A stretch of 14,481 bases of DNA from NCBI GenBank assembly GCA_948960675.1, contig CARDPF010000026.1:4041-18521 (forward strand), written 5' to 3'. Shown here one piece after another: positions 1-7,919 of this stretch. How positions within the stretch are numbered: the first letter of the stretch is position 1; each line of letters starts with the position of its first letter. Source of the DNA: an uncultured Eisenbergiella sp. GTDB taxonomy: Bacteria > Bacillota > Clostridia > Lachnospirales > Lachnospiraceae. The notes under the pieces are model-generated. The model was not told where the DNA came from, made no database searches, and saw only the letters and a list, made by a program, of their open reading frames with translations. The position numbers were made by a program, and so were the translations under genes.

Positions 1-198
1 GGAGCGACGGGCCCGCAAGGCCCGCAGGGTATACAGGGCGTGACGGGAGCGACGGGAGCAACCGGTCCGCAGGGTGTGCCTGGGGTCACGGGAGCAACCG
101 GCTCTACCGGAGCGACGGGTCCACAGGGTGTGCCGGGAACGACGGGTCCGCAGGGAGCGTCCGGGGCCACCGGGGCGACGGGAGCAACCGGCCCCGCA
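1..198 (+). repeat. In-frame Gly-X-Y coding repeat tract
   Basis: Twenty-two consecutive 9-bp Gly-X-Thr/Pro/Gln codon units make a degenerate direct-repeat tract. Longer near-identical blocks recur within it, such as GGAGCAACCGG and a CAGGGTGTGCC block seen twice. Tracts of this kind can change length by slippage or recombination without breaking the frame. The left edge is cut by the window. Confidence 0.85.
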
Positions 199-621
199 AA
201 TGGTCTGCAGTCTTATGGCGGGATATACAGCGATGCGCCGCAGACACTGAACTTAACGCTGGGAGGCACGGCACAGATTCCGATGCCTTCCACGATGCCT
301 GTAAAGAACGTGGCTTATACGCCTGCCAACAGCGTTACGGTGTCTACGGCGGGAGTTTATGAGATTGTTTTTTCCACTTCTCTTTCTGCGGCTGTCGGCA
401 CGACGGTGACGCTGGCAGTAAGGCGCAACGGTACGAATATACCGGGAGCGGCGATTTCCAGGTTGCTTTCCGTAGGCATTGGTACACTTTATAATGGCAA
501 TGTGGTGGTCTCTTTGAATGCGGGGGATGTGATTGATATGGCGATTTCCGCCCTTGTGGCAGTGGGAATTACGCTGGGTAGCGGAACCAACGCGACATTA
601 ACCGTAAAGCAGTTGAATTGA
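1..621 (+). CDS. Collagen-like repeat protein with BclA-type C-terminal domain (5' partial)
   Basis: The reading frame is open from base 1, so the true start lies upstream; the GTG at position 40 is only an internal valine. The visible 206 residues are 22 uninterrupted Gly-X-Y triplets (bases 1-198; mostly GAT, GPQ and GVP) and then about 140 residues rich in Val, Thr, Gly and Ala. That C-terminal part resembles the jelly-roll trimerisation head of BclA-type exosporium glycoproteins. Such proteins form collagen-like triple-helical stalks on spores or cell surfaces. Threonine fills the third triplet position in 12 of 22 repeats, and in BclA-type proteins such threonines are typical O-glycosylation sites. 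No transmembrane segment or LPXTG sorting signal is seen at the C terminus, so anchoring must depend on the missing N terminus. A strong terminator follows. The collagen-like call is certain; exosporium location is inference. Confidence 0.9.
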   Translation, partial: GATGPQGPQGIQGVTGATGATGPQGVPGVTGATGSTGATGPQGVPGTTGPQGASGATGATGATGPANGLQSYGGIYSDAPQTLNLTLGGTAQIPMPSTMPVKNVAYTPANSVTVSTAGVYEIVFSTSLSAAVGTTVTLAVRRNGTNIPGAAISRLLSVGIGTLYNGNVVVSLNAGDVIDMAISALVAVGITLGSGTNATLTVKQLN

Positions 622-688
622 CCGGAAATTTTGCCAAAGCGAAATGGGGCAGTCTAAGGCGTCCATGATATCGCAAAAAATGTGAATG

Positions 689-721
689 AAAATGGCGTGG
701 CTTTTATGCCGCGCCATTTTT
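689..721 (+). terminator. Rho-independent terminator after the collagen-like gene
   Basis: A 12-bp stem pairs 689-700 with 709-720 (one G-U pair), with an 8-nt loop CTTTTATG. The right arm ends in five T residues (717-721). The stem is about 70 bp after the stop codon of the collagen-like gene. Its A-rich left arm could also let it work in the reverse direction. Confidence 0.85.
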
Positions 722-781
722 GGGGGTAGGAAGCGGGTGCGCAGTCCTGCTTGTAGGTTTTGGTACTTTCATAGTAACTGC

Positions 782-798
782 AAAAATGCGACATTTTT
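782..798. other. Small A/T-rich hairpin in the intergenic region
   Basis: A perfect 7-bp inverted repeat, AAAAATG and CATTTTT, is separated by the 3-nt loop CGA. It lies between the terminator of the collagen-like gene and the promoter-like sequence of the dehydrogenase. It could be a weak second terminator or an operator; nothing in the sequence decides this. Confidence 0.35.
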
Positions 799-845
799 TA
801 GAAAAAGCTGACAGATAAAGCGCTTCTTTTTTGTGTGGGATTGTT

Positions 846-851
846 TATAAT
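846..851 (+). promoter_or_regulatory. Consensus -10 box (TATAAT) before the dehydrogenase
   Basis: TATAAT is a perfect -10 hexamer ending 58 bp before the chosen ATG at 910. No good -35 hexamer is found 16-18 bp upstream (the region reads CTTCTT), so the promoter may be weak or need an activator. Its position argues against the upstream in-frame GTG at 835, which would lie outside the transcript. Confidence 0.5.
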
Positions 852-909
852 AGAAGTATGTTGTCAGGATATTATGGCACGGGACAGACGTGCGGAAAGG
901 GAGGCTTTT

Positions 910-1968
910 ATGGCAGTGAAAATGTTGATGAAGGGGGCGGTTCTGCCCGGTGACAGTACGGTAAGGCTTGCGGATTTTGAAGTCCCAAAGCCCGGCTATG
1001 GGCAGGTGCTGATCAAGACGAAAGCGACTACCATCTGTGGCAGCGATATCCGCTGTATCTACAGGGAGCACACCGGGAAGGGGCCGGAAGGCTATATCCC
1101 AGGCATGGTGGCGGGACATGAGCCCTGCGGACAGATTGTGGAAGAAGGGGAGGGACTTCGGCGTTTCAAAAAGGGAGACCGGGTCATCGTCTATCACATT
1201 TCCGGCTGCGGTGTCTGCAACGATTGCCGGAGGGGATATTATATATCCTGTAAAAGCAAATTCCGGCAGGCATACGGCTGGCAGAGAAACGGCGGCATGG
1301 CCCCTTACATTTTGGCGGAGGAAAAGGATCTGATCGCCCTGCCGGACGAGTTGACCTACAAGGACGGTGCCCAGGTTGCCTGTGGCTTCGGGACAGTTTA
1401 CGAGGCGATTGAGAAAATCGGAGTCTGCGGAAACGACGCCGTTTTGGTGACGGGGCTGGGACCGGTGGGACTGGCGGCCCTGATGCTGGCAAAAGCAATG
1501 GGGGCTAACCGCTTAATCGGTGTGGAGATGAATGACTACCGGATTGCCCTGGCAAAGAAACTGGGACTGGTGGACGATGTATTTAAGCCCGGCGAGGATA
1601 CGTTGGAGCAGATTTTGGCCGTAACCGGGGGTAAGGGGGCAGAACGGTCGATCGACGCTTCCGCAAGTGACGCCGGAAGGCAGCTGGCAATTCGGGCTAC
1701 CCGGGAATGGGGAAAAATTGCGTTTGTGGGCGAGGGCGGAAGCTGTACCTTTATGCCCAGTCCCGACATCATCCACGGGCAGAAAACCATTTTCGGTTCC
1801 TGGGTGACTTCCCTTTGGAGAATGGAGGAACTGGTGGAACGCCTGGTGCGCTGGGGGATCCATCCGGAGGATTTGGTCACGCATACATTTCCGTTGGAAA
1901 GAGCGGACGAGGCCTACCGCCTTATGGCGCAGGGGCAGTGCGGCAAGGTAGCGGTGGTATTTGATTAA
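910..1968 (+). CDS. Zinc-dependent medium-chain alcohol/polyol dehydrogenase
   Basis: The 352-residue protein is the normal length for the medium-chain dehydrogenase/reductase superfamily, which oxidises alcohols or polyols with NAD(P). Catalytic-zinc ligand positions are visible at Cys43 (in ICGSD) and His70-Glu71 (in GHEPCG). The structural-zinc cysteines are Cys100, Cys103, Cys106 and Cys114. The Rossmann nucleotide-binding motif GLGPVG is at 182-187. I chose the ATG at 910 because AGGGAGG lies 5-6 nt upstream and because a TATAAT box falls after the alternative GTG at 835. Similarity in layout to sorbitol and threonine dehydrogenases suggests a polyol, sugar alcohol or amino-alcohol substrate, but the exact one cannot be read. 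The gene ends 29 bp before an aldo/keto reductase, so the two are probably co-transcribed. Confidence 0.9.
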   Translation: MAVKMLMKGAVLPGDSTVRLADFEVPKPGYGQVLIKTKATTICGSDIRCIYREHTGKGPEGYIPGMVAGHEPCGQIVEEGEGLRRFKKGDRVIVYHISGCGVCNDCRRGYYISCKSKFRQAYGWQRNGGMAPYILAEEKDLIALPDELTYKDGAQVACGFGTVYEAIEKIGVCGNDAVLVTGLGPVGLAALMLAKAMGANRLIGVEMNDYRIALAKKLGLVDDVFKPGEDTLEQILAVTGGKGAERSIDASASDAGRQLAIRATREWGKIAFVGEGGSCTFMPSPDIIHGQKTIFGSWVTSLWRMEELVERLVRWGIHPEDLVTHTFPLERADEAYRLMAQGQCGKVAVVFD

Positions 1969-1997
1969 TGTACTCTGGCGGATGGAGGAAAACAGCC

Positions 1998-2993
1998 ATG
2001 GAAAAATTGGGACAAGACCGGATCTTGCGCCGCACGCTTTATAGCGGCGAACAGATTCCTGCTATGGGTCTCGGAACGTTCGGTTCGGATAAATATGATG
2101 CGGAAACGATTGCCGGGGCCGTTTACGGCGCGGTAAAGTACGGATACCGCTTTCTGGACTGTGCCGCAGTATATCAAAATGAAGACAAAATCGGAGGCGT
2201 GCTGCAGCGGCTTTTTGCGGAAAAGCAAGTGAAACGGGAGGAATTGTTTATCGCCTCAAAGGTGTGGAACGATATGCACGGGGAGGGAAAGGTTTTAGAA
2301 TCCTGTGAAAAAAGCCTGCAGGATTTGGGGCTTTCCTATCTTGACCTGTATTTTGTGCATTGGCCCTTTCCCAACTACCATGCGCCCGGCTGCAGTAGAG
2401 ACTCCAGAAACCCGGATTCCCGTCCCTTTTCGGTGGAAGAATTTATGGCGACCTGGAGACAGTGCGAGGCGCTGGTGGACCGGGGGCTGGTGCGCTATAT
2501 CGGGATGAGCAATATGACGGTCAAAAAGCTGGAGGCGGTTTTGCCCCTTTGCAGGATACAGCCTGCCGCGCTGGAGATGGAACTGCATCCTTCCTTCCAG
2601 CAGCCGCAGCTGTTTGATTATGCGGTGGCGCACCGTATCCTGCCCATCGGATACTGTCCCATGGGCTCCCCGTCCCGTCCGGAACGCGACCGCACGGCGC
2701 AGGATGTGGCGGATATGCAGCTGCCTGCCGTTTTGGCGGCGGCCAGCGCCCATGGGATCCATCCTGCCCTGGTCTGCTTAAAATGGGCGGTGCAAAGGGG
2801 ACAGGTTCCCATTCCTTTTTCCGTCAAACCGTCCCAATATGCCGCCAATCTGGCCTGTATCACGCAAGACCCCTTAACCATGCAGGAGATGGAAGCCATC
2901 CGCCTTGCGGACAAAAACTGCCGTCTCATTAAGGGACAGGTCTTTTTGTGGGAAGGCGCAAAAGGCTGGGAAGAACTCTGGGATATGGCATAA
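1998..2993 (+). CDS. Aldo/keto reductase
   Basis: The protein (331 residues from the chosen start) is a member of the aldo/keto reductase superfamily, TIM-barrel enzymes that reduce aldehydes or ketones with NADPH. The catalytic tetrad is complete: Asp54 and Tyr59 (in LDCAAVYQNE), Lys88 (in IASKVWN) and His121 (in YFVHWPFP). Family motifs IPAMGLGTFG (about 20-29) and YIGMSNM are also present. GGAGG at 1984-1988 fits the ATG at 1998. An in-frame ATG at 1968 overlaps the upstream stop codon as TAATG and would add 10 residues; it has a poorer ribosome binding site but could allow translational coupling. The upstream neighbour is a zinc dehydrogenase, so the pair may interconvert a carbonyl and an alcohol in sugar or polyol metabolism. 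The substrate is unknown. Confidence 0.9.
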   Translation: MEKLGQDRILRRTLYSGEQIPAMGLGTFGSDKYDAETIAGAVYGAVKYGYRFLDCAAVYQNEDKIGGVLQRLFAEKQVKREELFIASKVWNDMHGEGKVLESCEKSLQDLGLSYLDLYFVHWPFPNYHAPGCSRDSRNPDSRPFSVEEFMATWRQCEALVDRGLVRYIGMSNMTVKKLEAVLPLCRIQPAALEMELHPSFQQPQLFDYAVAHRILPIGYCPMGSPSRPERDRTAQDVADMQLPAVLAAASAHGIHPALVCLKWAVQRGQVPIPFSVKPSQYAANLACITQDPLTMQEMEAIRLADKNCRLIKGQVFLWEGAKGWEELWDMA

Positions 2994-2998
2994 TCCCT

Positions 2999-3036
2999 GG
3001 CGTCAGGTTGCCCCATCCTGCGAGTAACCTGACGCC
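2999..3036. repeat. Perfect 11-bp inverted repeat at the convergent gene ends
   Basis: GGCGTCAGGTT (2999-3009) and AACCTGACGCC (3026-3036) are perfect complements around a 16-nt loop. The repeat begins 5 bp after the aldo/keto reductase stop and covers the stop and last codons of the ABC gene on the other strand. It probably acts as a shared transcript-end hairpin for both operons. No T-run follows on either strand, so it is not a classical intrinsic terminator. Confidence 0.6.
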
Positions 3037-4838
3037 TGCAGCTTCCACATCTTGGCGTACTCGCCGTTTTGGGAAAGCAGCTGTTCGTGGGAGCCCTGTT
3101 CCACGATGCGGCCTTTTTTGAGCATATAAATATAATCGGCGTCGTAGGCGCTGGAAAGCCGGTGGGAAATAAAAATGACGGTTTTATCCTTGGCAATTTC
3201 CTGCAGCTGGCGGTTGAGCCGGTATTCGGCGGAAGGATCCAGCGCGCTGGAGGGTTCGTCCATGATAATCAGGTCCTGGTGGCGGTACAGGGTTCTGGCG
3301 ATGGCGACTTTCTGGCTTTCCCCTCCGGAAAGGTTGACGCCGTCCTTTTCAAATTCCGTTGTCAGCGGCGTTTCGATCTGGTATTTGAGCCGTTTTTGGG
3401 TCAGGTCGAAATGAGCGTCAAACAGGGAATGTTCCACCTCGTAGGTTTCCTGTATGGAGCGGGTGCAGACATCCATGACCACGTTTTCCCGGATGGGGGC
3501 GGCATAGATTTTGTAATCCTGAAAAACCGCGCCGATTTCACTGCGGTAATCGGAAAGACGCAGGGTGCGGATATCGGTTCCGTTTCTTTGGATGACGCCG
3601 CTGTCCGGATCGTAAAGGCGCATCAGAAGTTTTACCAGCGTGGTTTTGCCTGCGCCGTTGTAGCCCACCAGGGCTATTTTTTGTCCCCGGCGGATTTCCA
3701 TGTTGATGTCGTGGAGGATTTCCCGTCCGGCCTGCGGAGGGGAATCCTCCGGCTTTGCGGAACCGGAAGCCCCATAGGAAAAATACACATGGGAAAGGGT
3801 AAGGCTTTCCCATTGGCCTTCCACGGCAAGGGGGCCGTCCGTAATCTGGGGCTGAAAGGCAAGAAAATCCCGGATTTTTTCCACAAAAGCGCTGTTTAAA
3901 GAAAGCTTTGGGAACAGTTCCACCAGCGCGCTGCTCCGGTTTACCACCCGTTTGACGCAGGAGAGCAAAACCACCATCATACTGACGGGGAGGGTTTGTC
4001 CTACCACCACATTTTTTAACAGCAGGGGCAGATAGAGCATATACAATAAAAAATAGGTGGGTACATAGTTTTTCAAAAAGCCTAAAAACCACAGAAGAGG
4101 GCCGTATTTTTGGTTTACGCCGTTGAGCCTGTCGTTACAGGAATCAAAATCCTTTTGTAAAAGGGGCTGCAGGGCGTGGTGCTGCCGCAGTTCCTTGGCG
4201 TAGTCGTGCAAATAAAAAACCCGGTGCCAGTAAGCGCGTTCCCGTTCAATCGGTACTTTTTTTAAACTCACTTTTTCTACAAGCCGGTAATAGGCTTTGC
4301 TGGAAAAATATTTGACCAGACAGCAGAGCAGGGCGATCAGCAGGCCGGGACGGTCAGAGGTGAGCAGAAAACCGGCTAAAAAGACAGACTGGGCCAGATA
4401 GCGGATGACGTTTTGGGAATCGTCCACAAAGCGGTCGATGCACTGGTCCGCCTGGGTGACGGACAGAATGAAACGGTTATAAAAATCGGTATTGTCATAG
4501 CAGGACAAATCCATGGTCTGGGCTTTTTGGTAGAGAAGGGCACGCAGCTTTTGGGTCAGGACCGGCCGCATGCGGTCGCAGGCCCAGTTAAAATAGATGC
4601 TGTCCACAAGCTGGTGCAGCACAAAGAGAAGCAGAAAGCCTACGGTGAGCAAGGCGATTTTGGCAAAGGGTGCGCCGGTTTCCACCGCGTGCAGGTTGTA
4701 ATTGAGCCACACGGTATGTTCCAAAAAGATGAAGGCCTCGATTTCCAGACAGGCAAGCATGTGGAATCCGAAAAGCCGCGGGGAGGTTTGCAGGCAGAAC
4801 CGGAGCAGGTAAAGCTGGTTTTGCAGTGTCTTTTTCAT
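3003..4838 (-). CDS. ABC exporter half-transporter (membrane domain fused to ATPase), subunit 2
   Basis: The 611-residue protein has a hydrophobic N-terminal half with several membrane-spanning stretches (roughly 17-40, 59-80, 147-185 and 250-300) and a C-terminal ABC ATPase. The ATPase shows Walker A GYNGAGKTT at 392-400 (Lys398), signature LSGGE at 503-507, Walker B and catalytic Glu DLIIMDE at 522-528, a SALD D-loop, and the ISHR switch histidine. The site therefore looks catalytically complete. The start is 3 bp after the stop of the upstream ABC gene, with GGAG inside that gene's end, so translation is probably coupled. Both proteins share a DFYNR motif and a YAKELR motif in the membrane half, as expected for paralogous subunits of a heterodimer. 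The exported substrate, perhaps a peptide, lipid or drug, cannot be deduced. Confidence 0.92.
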   Translation of the reverse strand: MKKTLQNQLYLLRFCLQTSPRLFGFHMLACLEIEAFIFLEHTVWLNYNLHAVETGAPFAKIALLTVGFLLLFVLHQLVDSIYFNWACDRMRPVLTQKLRALLYQKAQTMDLSCYDNTDFYNRFILSVTQADQCIDRFVDDSQNVIRYLAQSVFLAGFLLTSDRPGLLIALLCCLVKYFSSKAYYRLVEKVSLKKVPIERERAYWHRVFYLHDYAKELRQHHALQPLLQKDFDSCNDRLNGVNQKYGPLLWFLGFLKNYVPTYFLLYMLYLPLLLKNVVVGQTLPVSMMVVLLSCVKRVVNRSSALVELFPKLSLNSAFVEKIRDFLAFQPQITDGPLAVEGQWESLTLSHVYFSYGASGSAKPEDSPPQAGREILHDINMEIRRGQKIALVGYNGAGKTTLVKLLMRLYDPDSGVIQRNGTDIRTLRLSDYRSEIGAVFQDYKIYAAPIRENVVMDVCTRSIQETYEVEHSLFDAHFDLTQKRLKYQIETPLTTEFEKDGVNLSGGESQKVAIARTLYRHQDLIIMDEPSSALDPSAEYRLNRQLQEIAKDKTVIFISHRLSSAYDADYIYMLKKGRIVEQGSHEQLLSQNGEYAKMWKLQASGYSQDGAT

Positions 4839-4841
4839 GGT

Positions 4842-6725
4842 TTAGGCTTCTCCTTTCTGCAAATGGGATAGGGCGTCGTCCGGGTCATGGCAGTCCACAA
4901 AGCTTGTCTGATGGTACTTTTGCGCCTGCATCCGGTATAGGGAGGCATATTCTGCATTTAGTGCCATCAGGTCGGCATGGCGGCCCTGCTCGGCGATCCG
5001 CCCGTTTTTGAGCAGGATGATATTTTCCACGTCCTGAATGGAGGAGAGCCGGTGGGAGATGAGCAAAAGCATTTTGTCATGACCGGCCTGTTTGATGCTT
5101 TCCATCAGGTCGTGCTCCGCGATTGGATCCAATGCGCTGGAGGGTTCGTCGAAAATCTGGATGGGGGCATTTTGACTGCCGGGGGAAAGGGAGCGGGCAA
5201 AGGCCCGTGCCGCGATGATTTTCTGGCACTGTCCGCCGGAAAAGACGACGCCTTCCCCCGTAAATTCCTTGGTCAGGATCGTATCAAGCCCTTTTGGCAG
5301 CTTTTGCACCGTGTCGGCAATACCCGCCAGTTCCAGCGCTTTCCAGATGGCGGCGTCGGTGCAGCCATCCTGCGGCCTGCCCATCCATACGTTATCCCGG
5401 ATGCTTCTGGCAAAAATTTTCCCGTCCTGGAATGCGGTGGAAAACAGGGCGCGGTAGTCTTTGAGCCGGTATTTGCGGATGTCGGTTCCGTTGACCAAAA
5501 TGCTCCCTTCCGTAGGGTCATAAAAACGCAAAAGCAGCTTGATCAGCGTGGTTTTGCCCGCACCGTTGTAGCCTGCCAGCGCGCAGGTTTCGTTCTCGGA
5601 GAGGGTAAAGCTGATGTTTTTGAGTACCGGCCTGCCCTTTTTATAGGAAAAACTCACATTGCGAAATTCGATGGTGCGGATGTCCTGATCTGGCGTCAGG
5701 CCATCGCCGTCTTCCGGGATGACCGGTTCGTAACCAAGAAAATCCCTTAGATTTTGGATAAACAGGCCGTTGCGGAAGCTTGCAAGCAACGACTGCGTGA
5801 AATCAATCAGGGTCCACACCACACAGGACATCAGGGTGGCAAGGGCTGCAAAACCCGGAAGGGACATGGATTTTGAGACCAGGGTGCAAAAAACGCCGTA
5901 GAAAAGTACGCCCTCATAGACGATGGTATAGGTAAAATACAGATGCCCCCAGCCCAATAAAATGTTTTTGCGGGCATATTTGTCCATGGTGGAAGTCATG
6001 CCCTCCACGGCTTTTTTCTGTTCCCTTTGCAATACCCGGAATATATTTGTCATGCGCAGTTCCTTGGCATAATCGGCAAGGTGTACCACCCGGTTTACAT
6101 AGTCCGCCATCCGGCGAAACACCACGGATTCCTCATAGATGCGGTAGGTCAGCCGGTTTAAGAAATTGGCAAAAACGAAATTACCGATGATGGGGGCGGC
6201 GGCAAACAAAAGGACAAGAATGTCCAGCTGCATCATCATGTACCAGGAGGCGGCCACGGCCACAATGCCCGTGAGGATGGAGAAAATATTGTCGATGGTT
6301 TCGGTGAGGCGTTTGTCGCCGTCCGCCATGGCCATCATATACCGGTTGTAAAAATCGCTGTCCTCAAAGCAGGAGAGTTCTGCGTTGCATGCCTTTTCAT
6401 ATACGGCGTGGTAAAGCCCCTGGTATAGCTTTACGTCCGTCATGGGTTTTAGCAGGTTTTCGTACCAGCCATCGTAGAGCAGGATGATAAAAAACAATCC
6501 CACCGTGAAAAAGACAAAGGAAAGGATCTCACGGTAGCCGCTCTGGGATTCCAAAAGGGAGAGCACCTCTTTGATAAAAAAGCCGGAGAAATACAGGTAT
6601 TCAAACCGTTTGCAGGCATAAGAGAGCCCGGTGCACAAAACCCGCATGGGGCATAGCTTCCACGCGAATTTGAGGATGTAAAAATTATTGCCGACAGTCT
6701 GTCTTAAGGTTTGGTCTTTTTTCAT
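4842..6725 (-). CDS. ABC exporter half-transporter (membrane domain fused to ATPase), subunit 1
   Basis: The 627-residue protein is the first gene of a two-gene operon and the probable partner of the downstream ABC half-transporter. Its N-terminal half carries several hydrophobic segments. The ATPase has Walker A GYNGAGKTT at 385-393 (Lys391), signature FSGGQ at 495-499 (Phe replacing the usual Leu), Walker B with Glu in IQIFDE (Glu527), SALD, and ISHR. Both halves thus keep the catalytic glutamate and switch histidine, unlike heterodimers with one degenerate site. A short GGGG stretch 6 nt before the ATG is the only ribosome-binding-like sequence. No substrate-binding protein, peptidase domain or obvious substrate gene is adjacent. 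The upstream region is shared with a divergent Fic gene. Confidence 0.92.
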   Translation of the reverse strand: MKKDQTLRQTVGNNFYILKFAWKLCPMRVLCTGLSYACKRFEYLYFSGFFIKEVLSLLESQSGYREILSFVFFTVGLFFIILLYDGWYENLLKPMTDVKLYQGLYHAVYEKACNAELSCFEDSDFYNRYMMAMADGDKRLTETIDNIFSILTGIVAVAASWYMMMQLDILVLLFAAAPIIGNFVFANFLNRLTYRIYEESVVFRRMADYVNRVVHLADYAKELRMTNIFRVLQREQKKAVEGMTSTMDKYARKNILLGWGHLYFTYTIVYEGVLFYGVFCTLVSKSMSLPGFAALATLMSCVVWTLIDFTQSLLASFRNGLFIQNLRDFLGYEPVIPEDGDGLTPDQDIRTIEFRNVSFSYKKGRPVLKNISFTLSENETCALAGYNGAGKTTLIKLLLRFYDPTEGSILVNGTDIRKYRLKDYRALFSTAFQDGKIFARSIRDNVWMGRPQDGCTDAAIWKALELAGIADTVQKLPKGLDTILTKEFTGEGVVFSGGQCQKIIAARAFARSLSPGSQNAPIQIFDEPSSALDPIAEHDLMESIKQAGHDKMLLLISHRLSSIQDVENIILLKNGRIAEQGRHADLMALNAEYASLYRMQAQKYHQTSFVDCHDPDDALSHLQKGEA

Positions 6726-7113
6726 AATTTACCCCATTTCCGCGCAGCTTTGCGGCGCGCAGACACAAATCTTGTTTGTTCCCACCCGCCCGTTTTGGCG
6801 GGTATCCAAATCAGGAAGGTTAAAAATTCTTATTGCAATCCCTGCCGGTGGGGACGGCAGGCGGCAGCTGTGGAACGTTGGCTGCCTGCATCATCCCTTG
6901 TGGAGGTATTATCAGTATACACTTTTTTGCAGAGAAAAGCAGAATTGTCCTTAAACGGCGGGTTTTTGTCCCTGAAACCTGAAATATTTGCTGTCTTTCT
7001 TACCGTTTTTGCCGCCGTCCCGGTCGTGAAGCTTGCGCCAGATCTGTTTTCACCCTATCCTTTTTGCGTGCTTTGTGGTATGATGGCAGTGTGTTTGAAA
7101 GGATGGTGGCAAG
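6726..7113. other. 388-bp divergent intergenic region with hairpins
   Basis: This region separates the ABC operon (left, minus) from the Fic gene (right, plus), and I see no convincing gene in it. It holds three short perfect inverted repeats: ACCCGCC/GGCGGGT (6784-6790 with 6797-6803), CCTGCCG/CGGCAGG (6841-6847 with 6855-6861) and GGCAGC/GCTGCC (6863-6868 with 6880-6885, overlapping edges). None is followed by a T-run in either direction, so they look more like leader-RNA structure or operators than terminators. A GATAAT/TATACT cluster near 6906-6917 on the minus strand could be a -10 region for the ABC operon. The Fic promoter lies at the right end. Confidence 0.5.
7076..7084 (+). promoter_or_regulatory. 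Extended -10 promoter (TGGTATGAT) before the Fic gene
   Basis: TATGAT at 7079-7084 is preceded by TG at 7076-7077 with one base between, which is the extended -10 pattern that can work without a good -35. No strong -35 hexamer is seen at the right distance. The Fic start is 29 bp downstream, giving a very short leader. Confidence 0.5.
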
Positions 7114-7893
7114 TTGGAAATATTGAATAAAATAGACCTTTTCCAGAAAGAGATCAATGCGCTGCGTCCGATGGAGGGCGAGATGCTGGGACAGATACAG
7201 GACTATTACAGGGTAGGGCTGGCATGGACGTCCAACGCGCTGGAGGGAAACTCCCTGACGGAGAGTGAGACGAAGGTGCTTCTGGAGGACGGGCTGACGG
7301 TAGGTGGGAAACCGCTGCGGGACGTGTTCGAGGCGGTGGATCATGCGAAAGCCTATGATTATATGTTTTCCGTACTTCGGGAACGCAGCATCCATGAACA
7401 GGCGGTGCTAAAGATGCATGGACTGTTCTATCAGAACATCGAGCCAGAGTATGCCGGGCGTTACCGGGATGCCCGGGTACTCATCACCGGCTCCCAGTAT
7501 CCCGTGGCGGCCCCGGAGACAATACAGAAGGAGATGGACGGGCTGTTTGCATGGGCACAGAGGGAGAGGGACGCCTACCATCCCGTGGAATTTGCCGCCC
7601 AGCTCCACAAGCGGTTTGTGTTCATCCACCCGTTCAAAGACGGGAACGGCAGGGTGGCAAGGCTCTTGATGAATCTTGCGCTGCTCCAGGACGGGTATCT
7701 GCCTGCGGTTGTGCCGCCCATCCTGCGGGGGGATTACGTGTCCCTGCTGGAGCGGGCACACAGGGATGACAGGGATTTCATGGAGTTTATTGCGGAACGG
7801 GAGTTTGAGTCCCAGAAAGAGATGCTGCGGTTGTTTCGGATTCCGTTCCCCAGGGAGGGGCAGGAAGGCGTCCAGTCTCCAGGCCTTGAATAG
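7114..7893 (+). CDS. Fic-domain protein, likely self-inhibited AMPylase
   Basis: The 259-residue protein has the full Fic active-site motif HPFKDGNGRVAR at 172-183, with catalytic His172 and the phosphate-binding GNGR loop. Fic enzymes usually transfer AMP from ATP to hydroxyl side chains of target proteins. An upstream SNALEG segment (Ser40-Glu44-Gly45) matches the S/TxxxE(G/N) inhibitory helix; at the N terminus this is the class II arrangement, in which Glu44 blocks productive ATP binding. The flap region is around 113-127. The start is TTG: an in-frame stop lies 15 bp upstream, AAAGGA is 10 nt before, and the conserved N terminus would be lost from the next ATG. No separate antitoxin gene is adjacent, consistent with built-in inhibition. 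The gene is flanked by an exporter operon and a two-component pair. Its target is unknown. Confidence 0.93.
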   Translation: MEILNKIDLFQKEINALRPMEGEMLGQIQDYYRVGLAWTSNALEGNSLTESETKVLLEDGLTVGGKPLRDVFEAVDHAKAYDYMFSVLRERSIHEQAVLKMHGLFYQNIEPEYAGRYRDARVLITGSQYPVAAPETIQKEMDGLFAWAQRERDAYHPVEFAAQLHKRFVFIHPFKDGNGRVARLLMNLALLQDGYLPAVVPPILRGDYVSLLERAHRDDRDFMEFIAEREFESQKEMLRLFRIPFPREGQEGVQSPGLE

Positions 7894-7919
7894 TAACATG
7901 GCAATTTTGCAAAAAGAAC

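Noticed and set aside
835..909. A 25-residue N-terminal extension of the zinc dehydrogenase from GTG
   Set aside because: It would start before the TATAAT box, and the ATG at 910 has a proper AGGGAGG site and matches the family's usual N terminus.
3069..3899. A 276-codon plus-strand frame inside the ABC gene
   Set aside because: It is opposite the ATPase domain with complete Walker and signature motifs, and its own translation shows no domain.
6820..6894. A 24-codon minus-strand open frame starting with two ATGs upstream of the exporter
   Set aside because: It could have been a leader peptide or exported substrate, but the AAGGG stretch sits directly against the ATG and the frame runs through the hairpins. 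It has no leader or double-glycine features.
6874..7010. Two sequences, AACGTTGGC and ACCGTTTTT, resembling LytTR half-sites
   Set aside because: Each misses one consensus position and they are more than 110 bp apart, whereas real LytTR sites come as close direct pairs. A chance match is likely.
6711..7130. A 139-codon plus-strand frame across the intergenic region with a hydrophobic end
   Set aside because: It begins inside the exporter gene on the other strand, has no ribosome binding site, runs over the Fic promoter and start, and matches no known family by eye.
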